NCBI GenBank assembly: GCA_037189985.1
Contig: JBBCJX010000024.1
Span: 124,001 to 188,000 of the forward strand
DNA: 64,000 nucleotides
Direction: 5' to 3'
Source: UBA2031 sp037189985
GTDB lineage: Bacteria > Pseudomonadota > Gammaproteobacteria > Pseudomonadales > Moraxellaceae
A model generated the notes under the pieces. The model was not told the origin of the DNA. It saw only the letters and a list, made by a program, of their open reading frames with translations, and did no database searches. Each line of letters opens with the position of its first letter. The first letter of the stretch is position 1. Below are positions 44,044 through 51,960 of the stretch, one piece after another. A program made the position numbers and the translations under genes.

Positions 44044-47000
44044 TCATATCGACCACGCATTTGAAAGTGATTCCGCCTGCTGCAACACCAACTCCACGGC
44101 TTCAGGCTGCCGGTCTGGCGGGTACTTCCACTTCTGCAAGATGCGCCGCACCAGAATCCGCAGTTTGGCGCGCACGCTCTCGCGCACCTGCCAATCCACC
44201 GTGGTGCTGTTACGCAGTTTCTCGGTGATCTCGACAGCGATCTTCTTCAAGGTGTCATCACCCAACTCGCGCACCGCGCTTTCGTTGTTGGCCAGTGCAT
44301 CGTAGAAGGCGATCTCGTCCGGGTTCAGCCCCAGCGCGGCCTCACGTTCCAAGGCCGCCTGAAAGTCCTTGGCCATCTGGATCAATTCCTCGATGACCTG
44401 CGCAGTCTCCACCGCCCGGTTGTGGTACTTGCGCAAGGTTTCCAGCAGGCGGTCGCCGTACTTCTTCTCCTGCACCACGTTGTTGCGTGCGCGGGCCTTG
44501 ATCTCGTCGCGCAGCAGCTTTTCCAGCAATTCCACCGCGAGATTGCGGCCAGGCATGTTGCGCACGTCTTCCAGGAATTCTTCCGAGAGCAGGCCGATGT
44601 TGGGCTTGTCCAGGCCCGCCAGGGCGAAGATGTCCGCCACCCCGTCCGCCACGATGGCGTTGTCCAGGATTTGCTTGAGCGCGCTGTTCTTGTCTGCGTC
44701 GGAACGCTTGCGGTCCACCGTGGTGAACTTGACGATGGCGGCTTTGACGGCAGCGAAGAAGGCAATTTCGGTGCGCAGCGCGGCGGCATCATCCAGCGTG
44801 CTGCACAGGGAAAACGCTTTGCTCACCGCCAGCATGGCATCGAGGAAACGCTGTTTGCCGTCCTTCAGCCCCAGGATGTGGTTGGCCACCGGCACCAGCA
44901 GCTTCATCGCGTCGGTCTCGAACTCGCTGTAATCGAAGCCGTGCATCAGCCCGCGCACGATGTCGAGCTTCTCCAGCAGCACGGCTAGTGCTTCGGCTGC
45001 GTTGTGCGCCGGATCACCCTTACCCTTGGACTCGGTGTAGGTTTTGAGTGCTGCTTTCAGTTCGTTGGCAATGCCGATGTAATCCACCACCAAGCCACCG
45101 GGCTTGTTGCGGAATACCCGGTTGACTCGGGCGATGGCCTGCATCAGGTTGTGGCCCTTCATGGGCTTGTCCACGTACATGGTGTGGCAGCAGGGCGCGT
45201 CGAAGCCGGTCAGCCACATGTCGCGCACAATCACCAGCTTCAGCGGATCCGTCGGATCCTTGAAGCGCTTTTCCAGGCGCTTCTTCACCTGCTGGCTGTA
45301 CAAGTGCGGCTGCAACAAGGCTTTGTCCGCTGCCGAGCCAGTCATCACCACCTTGATCGCGCCCTTTTCCGGGTCGGCGTCGTGCCAATCCGGGCGCAGG
45401 GCGACGATGGCGTTGTACAGCTCGGCGCAGATATCGCGGCTCATGCACACGATCATCGCCTTGCCGTCCAGCGTGGCGGTGCGCGTCTCGAAGTGCTGCA
45501 CCAAGTCGGCAGCCACCTGTTCCAGACGCGGCTGGGCGCCCACCAACTTGGTCAATGCCGCCCAGTCGCTCTTGGTCTTTTCGCGGGTGGTGATGTCTTC
45601 CTCGTCCTCGATGACCTCATCCACCTGGGCATTCAGCGCATCGATCTCGGCCTGGTTCACGTCCAGCTTGGCCAGGCGGCTTTCGTAGTAGATCGGCACC
45701 GTGGCGCCATCGTCCACCGCATCCTGGATGTCGTAGATGCTGACGTAATCGCCGAACACCGCCCGCGTGTCCTTGTCTTCCAGGGCGATGGGCGTGCCGG
45801 TGAAGCCGATGAAGGTGGCGTTGGCCAGCGCATCGCGCATGTGCTTGGCATAGCCGAACACGTACTTGCCGGTCTTGGTGTCGAGCCGCCCTTTCATGCC
45901 GTACTGGCTGCGGTGCGCCTCGTCGGAAATCACCACGATATTGCTGCGATCCGACAGCCGCGGGTGCTGTTCCTCATCGTCCAACAGGGCGAACTTCTGC
46001 ACCGTGGTGAAGAGGATGCCGCCCGCCTCGCGCGAGGCCAGCATCTCGCGCAGTTCCTCGCGGCTGCCGGCTTGTACCGGCGTCTGCCGCAGCAGGTCTT
46101 CGGCCGCGCAGAAGGTGCCATACAACTGCCCGTCCAGGTCGTTGCGGTCGGTTACCACCACCAGCGTGGGGTTCTTCATCTCCGGCTGCTGCAACAGCTT
46201 GCCCGCATAGCAGGCCATGGTGATGCTCTTGCCCGAGCCTTGCGTATGCCACACCACACCGGCCTTGCGGCTGCCGGGCTGCACTTCCTTACCGTAGGTG
46301 GCACGCGGCTCCTGCACTTCCAGCATGCCCTTGTTCGGATTGCTGGCGGCGATCACCGTGGCCTTCACCGCCTCGCGCACCGCGTGGAACTGGTGGTAGC
46401 CGGCGATCTTCTTGATGATCTGATCGGCATCCTGCTCGAACAGCACGAAGTGGCGCACGTAGTCGAGAAACAGTGCCGGCTCGAAGAAACCGCGCACCAG
46501 CGTTTCCAGTTCGAACTCCAGCAGCGGCCGATCGTCTTCATTGGCAATCGCCCGCCAGGGCTGCATGCGCTCCTGGTTGGCCGTGACCGACCCCAGCCGC
46601 GCCGTGAAACCGTCGCTGACCACCACCGCCACATTGGTGTTGAACAGGTCGCCGATCTCTTCCTTGTAGGTCTGTATCTGGTTAAAAGCATCCCAGATGT
46701 CGGTCTGCTCGTTGGCCGGGTTCTTCAGCTCGATCACCGCCAGCGGCAGGCCGTTGACGAAGGCCACCAGATCGGGACGGCGCGGCTGCTTGGTGCCGGC
46801 CACGGTGAATTGGCTAACCAACAGGAAGTCATTGTTGCGTGGGTTGGCGAAGTCGATCAGGTTGACCAGGTCGCTGCGTTTCTCGTCGCCCACTGAAAAC
46901 TCAACCGGAATGCCGGCCAGCAGTAAGCGATGCACACGACGGTTGCGTGCGATCAGCAGCGGCTCGCTGACCGTAAGAAGCTCGTGTGCCGCCTGCTCCA

Positions 47001-47196
47001 GCGCCGCAGCGGGGATGTGCGGGTTGATGCGGGTGAGCGCAACCAACAGGCGTTCGCGCAGCACCACATGGCGGTAGTCGGTGCGGGCGGGGTTGTCGCC
47101 ATCTGGCGCAATGTCTGGACCGTTGACGTAGCGCCAGCCTAGTTCACCAAACCAGCCAATAGCGGCGTCTTCGAGTTGCTGTTCGGTAATGCTCAT
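44044..47196 (-). CDS. hsdR: Type I restriction enzyme, restriction subunit HsdR
   Basis: Motor and nuclease subunit of a type I R-M complex, 1050 residues. The PD-(D/E)xK nuclease is in the N terminus: RRPDLVAFVNGLPLAVIELK (about residues 137-157). Walker A is HTQGSGKSITM (about 315-325), the DEAH box is VISDEAHRSQYG (about 421-432), and FIGFTGTPI is motif III. DAPCCHTMYVDKPMKGHNLM and AIARVNRVF are helicase motifs V-VI. The C terminus is helical and would bind HsdM. The frame extends to 47238, but the ATG at 47196 has GGGAG upstream and starts the domain. It is the last gene of the operon, cut off from hsdS by the kwaA/kwaB pair. Confidence 0.95.
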   Translation of the reverse strand: MSITEQQLEDAAIGWFGELGWRYVNGPDIAPDGDNPARTDYRHVVLRERLLVALTRINPHIPAAALEQAAHELLTVSEPLLIARNRRVHRLLLAGIPVEFSVGDEKRSDLVNLIDFANPRNNDFLLVSQFTVAGTKQPRRPDLVAFVNGLPLAVIELKNPANEQTDIWDAFNQIQTYKEEIGDLFNTNVAVVVSDGFTARLGSVTANQERMQPWRAIANEDDRPLLEFELETLVRGFFEPALFLDYVRHFVLFEQDADQIIKKIAGYHQFHAVREAVKATVIAASNPNKGMLEVQEPRATYGKEVQPGSRKAGVVWHTQGSGKSITMACYAGKLLQQPEMKNPTLVVVTDRNDLDGQLYGTFCAAEDLLRQTPVQAGSREELREMLASREAGGILFTTVQKFALLDDEEQHPRLSDRSNIVVISDEAHRSQYGMKGRLDTKTGKYVFGYAKHMRDALANATFIGFTGTPIALEDKDTRAVFGDYVSIYDIQDAVDDGATVPIYYESRLAKLDVNQAEIDALNAQVDEVIEDEEDITTREKTKSDWAALTKLVGAQPRLEQVAADLVQHFETRTATLDGKAMIVCMSRDICAELYNAIVALRPDWHDADPEKGAIKVVMTGSAADKALLQPHLYSQQVKKRLEKRFKDPTDPLKLVIVRDMWLTGFDAPCCHTMYVDKPMKGHNLMQAIARVNRVFRNKPGGLVVDYIGIANELKAALKTYTESKGKGDPAHNAAEALAVLLEKLDIVRGLMHGFDYSEFETDAMKLLVPVANHILGLKDGKQRFLDAMLAVSKAFSLCSTLDDAAALRTEIAFFAAVKAAIVKFTTVDRKRSDADKNSALKQILDNAIVADGVADIFALAGLDKPNIGLLSEEFLEDVRNMPGRNLAVELLEKLLRDEIKARARNNVVQEKKYGDRLLETLRKYHNRAVETAQVIEELIQMAKDFQAALEREAALGLNPDEIAFYDALANNESAVRELGDDTLKKIAVEITEKLRNSTTVDWQVRESVRAKLRILVRRILQKWKYPPDRQPEAVELVLQQAESLSNAWSI

Positions 47197-47310
47197 GTCG
47201 TCCGTTCTCCCGTATCGCCTTTTAGCTGCATGAAGCACTCGACCAGCCGCATCATCCGTTCCTTATGTGCGGATAGCAGCGCTTTCTTGGCAGCAGTTTC
47301 CGACAGAACA

Positions 47311-48279
47311 TTAGTCAGCTTTCTCCACGCTTGGCTCTACAGCGTCTTTTGCAACACTGGCGTAATGAAATTTTGTGAGTTCAGAAGTTAGGAAGTCATC
47401 CATTAATACCTTGATGAACAAGTCCTTGGAAACTTTGGTATCGAGCATCACTTTATTGCCTTCTTCATTAAATCGAACACGACCAACTAGATGGGGAAAT
47501 ATCTTGCAAAACTGGACAATGCTTTCTCCTGAAATACCAGCTTTAAGTACAGGGGAAGCCTTGGCAATCTTGGTGAGGCGACGAGCATATTTCACATCAT
47601 CGACAAGCTCTCGCAAGACATCCGGATTGGTTACCAACGCTGCCGAGACAATGGCATCAATGCCCAATGCGGCCTCCTTTTTGATCACATCGTGAAACCC
47701 GAAGTTATACTCCAGTGCTTCAAGATTCAGCACCAGCAAAGCATCATTAATCCGCAACATCTGAAACCCGGCACTGACGCGCAGAAATTCGTCATTCAGC
47801 CGTTCAAGTCGACTTTCATGTTTACGAAGAAAAAAACTCGATCGACCAAAGATATTGACGGGAGCCATAGTCTTGTACAAAACCAACTGGCCGATGTCGT
47901 TACCCATTTCGATGAGTAGCGCTTTGATCGAAGACAGACTTTTTTCATTCAAATCCAGCATGGGCAGATCATCTTGAGCAATGACAGCCCCAAGTGATGT
48001 CAGCTCCTCGGGTATATCGAGATCGTAAACATAGATGGCATTGACACGCTCATCCGCACTAGACAAGGCAAGCACCGACAGTTCCTCTTTGCTGGAAATT
48101 TCGTCCCGCAGACTTTGCAGGAACAAAGCCTTGAGTCCAGCTTCTGCATTAGCTTCAATATCCAGCTTGAAGGGACCAGGATTCTCTGCATCCTTCATCA
48201 GCGCGTACACGCAAACGCCGATATTGGCCTGATCGTTATAGTAGGCCTGTAAGGCTGCTTTCAATTCATCGACAGTCAC
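47311..48279 (-). CDS. kwaB: KwaB-like DUF4868 protein of a Kiwa anti-phage system
   Basis: Protein of 322 residues recognised as the KwaB partner of Kiwa from its length, DUF4868-like pattern and position after a four-segment membrane gene. Distinct stretches are IGQLVLYKTMAPVNIFGRSS, RNDEFLRV-type helices near 165-175, LEALEYNFGFHDVIKKEAA, DVLRELVDDVKYARRLTKIA and RVRFNEEGNKVMLDTKVSKD. No membrane segment and no signal peptide, so cytoplasmic. In studied Kiwa systems KwaB works with membrane protein KwaA and binds DNA after phage attachment. It starts with GTG at 48279, overlapping the kwaA stop by 4 bp (GTGA), with AGGGGGA upstream. Base composition is more AT-rich than hsdR. Identification is from memory of the family, not a search. 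Confidence 0.8.
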   Translation of the reverse strand: MTVDELKAALQAYYNDQANIGVCVYALMKDAENPGPFKLDIEANAEAGLKALFLQSLRDEISSKEELSVLALSSADERVNAIYVYDLDIPEELTSLGAVIAQDDLPMLDLNEKSLSSIKALLIEMGNDIGQLVLYKTMAPVNIFGRSSFFLRKHESRLERLNDEFLRVSAGFQMLRINDALLVLNLEALEYNFGFHDVIKKEAALGIDAIVSAALVTNPDVLRELVDDVKYARRLTKIAKASPVLKAGISGESIVQFCKIFPHLVGRVRFNEEGNKVMLDTKVSKDLFIKVLMDDFLTSELTKFHYASVAKDAVEPSVEKAD

Positions 48280-48857
48280 TTTGTCCCCCTGACGTAATAA
48301 ATTCTCTCATCCAGCTTTATGTAGGAAAGCTTTTGGTTCTCCACCAATCGCTCACGACAAATCAACGTGATGCCTTCTCGATCGCCATTCTTGAAATGAC
48401 CGTTTGCACGGTAGATGTGGAACCCAAGAAGTGCCAGAGATGGATTGGCGTAAAACAGATCTGTCTTGATGTAGATGATCCCCATCACTACCAGTAGCAA
48501 CGCCAGTACAATCATTTGTCGGCCACTGCCGAAATCGAAGCTGATGAGTGGCACCACATAGGTGGCTAGAAATGTCAGGTGCTCGTAGTTGATGTTTTCC
48601 AGCTTCTTGACTTCAAAAGGTATCTCGTTAGCGCCTTTCAAATCGAAGTCAAAACGAAAGTATGCAAACAGGCAGTAAAGCAACCCCAATATCGAAACCA
48701 CGGGCAAAGGATTGTTCACCACAAGGGCTTTCCAGTTCCCGGTATCCTTGAAAGAAAAGGAAGAAGCTGGAGGCTCCGCAGCAATAATGATAAAGAAGAC
48801 GAAGAGCAGCCCGAGAGACAGGATGTAAAGGTCCACTTTCCGGCGCACGTTTGTCAT
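48276..48857 (-). CDS. kwaA: KwaA-like membrane protein of a Kiwa anti-phage system
   Basis: Inner-membrane protein of 193 residues with four hydrophobic segments (about 9-27, 51-68, 94-109 and 114-131) and a charged C-terminal tail (about 140-193) with GHFKNGDREGITLICRERL. Size and layout fit KwaA, the membrane sensor of Kiwa, and the next gene encodes the DUF4868 partner. ATG at 48857 lies 2 nt beyond the hsdS stop, with a strong GAGGAGG ribosome site inside the end of hsdS; an in-frame GTG at 48863 would overlap it. Two sampled lines (48481, 48661) have 31 and 28 G+C of 60, against 37 in hsdR. Confidence 0.75.
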   Translation of the reverse strand: MTNVRRKVDLYILSLGLLFVFFIIIAAEPPASSFSFKDTGNWKALVVNNPLPVVSILGLLYCLFAYFRFDFDLKGANEIPFEVKKLENINYEHLTFLATYVVPLISFDFGSGRQMIVLALLLVVMGIIYIKTDLFYANPSLALLGFHIYRANGHFKNGDREGITLICRERLVENQKLSYIKLDERIYYVRGTK

Positions 48858-48859
48858 GG

Positions 48860-50218
48860 TCACACCTCCTCCGCAATATGCTCAATATCAGGAACTTGCA
48901 GCTCGCCGGAGAGGAGTTTGGGGAGGAGGCTGTCGCGGAGTTCTCGCAAACTTTGCTTTTGTCGCTCATTCGCCTCTATTTGAAGATGGATATTCGTAAC
49001 TTTTTTCGAAAAATCTAGGCAAATATCGGCAGTAGCTACTACCACATCCTTTGAAATCAGCTCCATCCAGTGGCGCCGGTATTCTTGGAATTTCTGCTTT
49101 TCTTTGACCGCGTAGTAAACCCAAGCAGTAGCCCGATTTTTTCCTTTCAGAGGAATCACATTCTGGGAAATATCAAATGGCTGGCAGGAAAGCCGGGTGA
49201 CGCACGTATGGTCACCAAAAATAAATATCGGATTTTCTGAACTGGCCTGATAGTAGGCATCCCTATTGCGATAGCCCAAGAGTATTGATGCGCCCTGCTC
49301 AAAAACAGGTATTTGACCGTACTCTGAAACCTGTCCTTTTGTGTATCGCGTTTTTGCAGAAAGTCGCGACAACAGTGTTTCAATCTTTGAAATACTCCAC
49401 CCCTTCGGAATCTCCCCCAACTCCGATTCTTCCATTGCATCGGGAAACAGCGCGGCGGTAGCGGCGAGTTGGTCGTAGTGCTCGCGGGGCATCTGGTCGA
49501 GTTCGGCGTCGGTCTTGCCGCTGATGGCGCGCATGGCGGCACGCAGCGGGTCTTCGCCTTGTTCGATGGCGGCGATCTTGGCTTTGACCGGGTCGAAATC
49601 GACAAACCAGGATTTGAAGATGGCTTGCGCCATGGCTTCGAGGGTTTGGGTGATGTGGCGATTGAGGTCGATTTTGTCGTCAAGACTGCGTAAAACGCTC
49701 GAAATACGCACTTGTTCCGACCGGTTTTCTGGGATCGGAATTTCAATAGCTCGAACAGACGTTAGGGCCTGTGCTATGGCAGGAACACCCACCTGAGAGA
49801 CATTGGATAGAAGCCGCGATTGTCCTAGCGGTGATTTCAGGAAGTAGTAGACGAAATATGGATCAACTCGTTTGATATCAAAGGACATTTTGAGCTGACT
49901 CTGAGAGACGACATACTCTTCATATTTTGAGTTTTCTGGTATTAAACCGACTTGACCGAGAGTACCTCGATGTGTGATCACAATATCCAGTCTACGAGCC
50001 TTCGCGGATTCCAGTTCATCAGCTTTCTCTTGGGTCAAAAAATCGAAGTCCGACTCATCTAGGTATGTCGCATTGAGATTGCCGCCCTTGATTACAGGAA
50101 CTCCAACGGTCGTGAAGTTTTCTGCCTTAATCTTTGAGCCAAAAGGCCCCATGGCGAAGGCACTCTTGGTCTGAGCTTTGAGCTGCTCTAGTGGCACTTC
50201 CACCCATTTAGAGACCAT
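48860..50218 (-). CDS. hsdS: Type I restriction-modification specificity subunit HsdS
   Basis: DNA-recognition subunit of the type I complex, 452 residues. Target recognition domain 1 spans about 1-150 (GPFGSKIKAENFTTVGVPVI). Conserved region 1 (about 155-265) holds SSVLRSLDDKIDLNRHITQT and KSWFVDFDPVKAK. Target recognition domain 2 is about 280-410, and the C-terminal conserved helix (about 415-452) reads RQKQSLRELRDSLLPKLLSG. The TRD parts are AT-rich and the central helix GC-rich: 25 of 60 G+C at 49201 against 41 of 60 at 49441. ATG at 50218 overlaps hsdM by 11 nt. The recognised sequence cannot be predicted. Confidence 0.94.
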   Translation of the reverse strand: MVSKWVEVPLEQLKAQTKSAFAMGPFGSKIKAENFTTVGVPVIKGGNLNATYLDESDFDFLTQEKADELESAKARRLDIVITHRGTLGQVGLIPENSKYEEYVVSQSQLKMSFDIKRVDPYFVYYFLKSPLGQSRLLSNVSQVGVPAIAQALTSVRAIEIPIPENRSEQVRISSVLRSLDDKIDLNRHITQTLEAMAQAIFKSWFVDFDPVKAKIAAIEQGEDPLRAAMRAISGKTDAELDQMPREHYDQLAATAALFPDAMEESELGEIPKGWSISKIETLLSRLSAKTRYTKGQVSEYGQIPVFEQGASILLGYRNRDAYYQASSENPIFIFGDHTCVTRLSCQPFDISQNVIPLKGKNRATAWVYYAVKEKQKFQEYRRHWMELISKDVVVATADICLDFSKKVTNIHLQIEANERQKQSLRELRDSLLPKLLSGELQVPDIEHIAEEV

Positions 50219-51923
50219 ATCCCAACCCCGCCAGATTCTTCTTGATCTCTTTCTCCAGCTTCGCACTCTCCGCAAACTGCTCTGCCAATCGCGTCGTCAG
50301 CCGCTGCATCTTCTCGGCAAAGGGTTCGCCGTCGTCTTCCTGCTCCGCCGCGCCTACATAGCGGCCCGGCGTCAGCACATGATCATGTTTGCGTACGTCC
50401 TTCAATTCGGCCGAATAACAAAAGCCCGGTACATCCTCATACCCCTCGCCCTGCTGCCAGGCATGGAAGGTGTCGGCGATCTTCTGGATGTCATCCGGTT
50501 CGAAATCGCGCAGTACGCGGTCTTTCATGTAGCCCATCTGGCGGGCGTCGATGAACAGGAATTCGCCGCGCCGGTCGCGCTTTTTCTTGTCCAGCGCAAA
50601 GCCGTTCTGCTTGTCTGTAGTTAGAAACCAGATGCAGGCCGGGATCTGGGTGTTGGTGAACAACTGGCCGGGCAGCGCGACCATGCATTCCACGTAGTCG
50701 TCCTCGACCAGCCGCTTGCGGATTTCGCCCTCGTTGTTGGTGTTGGAACTCATGGAGCCGTTGGCCAGCAGCAGCGCCATGCTACCGGTGGGTGCCAGGT
50801 GCCAGAGCATGTGCTGCAACCAGGCGAAGTTGGCGTTGCCCTGCGGCGGTGTGCCGGCGATCCAGCGCGGGTCGGCGGCGAGCTTTTCGTTCCACCACTC
50901 CTTCATGTTGAAGGGCGGGTTGGCCATGACGAAGTCGGCGCGCAGGTCCGGGTGCAAGTCGTTCAGCAAGGTGTCGGCCGGGCCGCTGCCGAAGTTGAAG
51001 TCGATGCCGCGAATGGCCATATTCATCGCGGCCAGCCGCCAGGTGGTGGGGTTGCTCTCCTGCCCGTAGACGCTGATCTGCCCGCTCTTACCGTTGGCGG
51101 CCTTGCCGCCATGCTGTTCGATGAACTCCTCGCTTTGCACGAAGAAGCCGCCGGAGCCCATGGCCGGGTCATAGACGCGGCCCTTGAATGGCTGGAGCAT
51201 TTCTACGATCAGGGTGACGATGGACTTGGGCGTGTAGTACTGGCCGCCCTTCTTGCCTTCGGCCAGGGCGAACTGGCCGAGGAAGTATTCGTAGACGTGG
51301 CCGAGGATGTCCTTGGATTTCAGATCCAGCGGCTGGCCCTTGTATTCCTTGGCGCTGAAGTCGGTATCCGAGAAATGGCTGATCAGCCCGGCCAGCTTGC
51401 TGGAGTCGAGCTGCACACGGGCGAAGTCCTTGTTGAGCACGTTCTTCAGGCGGGCGTTCTCGCGCTCGACGGCTTCCATGGCGTTGTCGATCAGCCAGCC
51501 GACCGAGCGCATTTCCTCTGGCTCGTCCTTGCCCGGCTTGTTCCATGGCAGCGCCGCCTTGGGCGGCAGTTGCGCGCAGTCGCGCAGGGTCTGCCAACGG
51601 GCTTCTACCGGCACCCAGAACACGTTTTTCTCGGTGTAGTAGTCGCGGACTTCAAGCTCGGCGGCGATATTCTCTTCGTACTCCTGGGTGCTTGCGCCGC
51701 CGTATTCGTCCGGGTCCATGTAGTAGTCATGATCCGGGTTGGTGAACTGTTGGCGCAGTTCGCGTTGCCGTTCCTCGAAAGCATCGGAGACGTACTTGAG
51801 AAAGATCAGCCCGAGCACGACGTGCTTGTAGACGGCGGCATCGAGGTTGGAGCGCAGCCTGTCGGCAGCGGTCCAGAGCTTCTTTTCCAGGTCGTTGAAG
51901 AACTGCTGTTCGATGCGCTGCAT
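50208..51923 (-). CDS. hsdM: Type I restriction-modification methyltransferase HsdM
   Basis: Adenine-N6 methyltransferase subunit, 571 residues. The N-terminal helical domain (about 8-150) begins FFNDLEKKLWTAADRLRSNL. The SAM-binding motif I is VYDPAMGSGGFFVQSEEFI. The catalytic motif IV is ADFVMANPPFNMKEWWNEK (NPPF). ATG at 51923. It lies 37 bp after the mrr-like gene and overlaps hsdS by 11 nt. With HsdS it would form the M2S modification enzyme. Confidence 0.96.
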   Translation of the reverse strand: MQRIEQQFFNDLEKKLWTAADRLRSNLDAAVYKHVVLGLIFLKYVSDAFEERQRELRQQFTNPDHDYYMDPDEYGGASTQEYEENIAAELEVRDYYTEKNVFWVPVEARWQTLRDCAQLPPKAALPWNKPGKDEPEEMRSVGWLIDNAMEAVERENARLKNVLNKDFARVQLDSSKLAGLISHFSDTDFSAKEYKGQPLDLKSKDILGHVYEYFLGQFALAEGKKGGQYYTPKSIVTLIVEMLQPFKGRVYDPAMGSGGFFVQSEEFIEQHGGKAANGKSGQISVYGQESNPTTWRLAAMNMAIRGIDFNFGSGPADTLLNDLHPDLRADFVMANPPFNMKEWWNEKLAADPRWIAGTPPQGNANFAWLQHMLWHLAPTGSMALLLANGSMSSNTNNEGEIRKRLVEDDYVECMVALPGQLFTNTQIPACIWFLTTDKQNGFALDKKKRDRRGEFLFIDARQMGYMKDRVLRDFEPDDIQKIADTFHAWQQGEGYEDVPGFCYSAELKDVRKHDHVLTPGRYVGAAEQEDDGEPFAEKMQRLTTRLAEQFAESAKLEKEIKKNLAGLGYGL

Positions 51924-51960
51924 ACGGCGTTATTCCGGAAATGAGTGAAAAGCTAAAAGC

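Noticed and set aside
45004..46896. A 630-codon open frame on the plus strand inside hsdR
   Set aside because: Antisense shadow of hsdR, with His/Gln/Val-rich composition typical of shadow frames and no recognisable motif.
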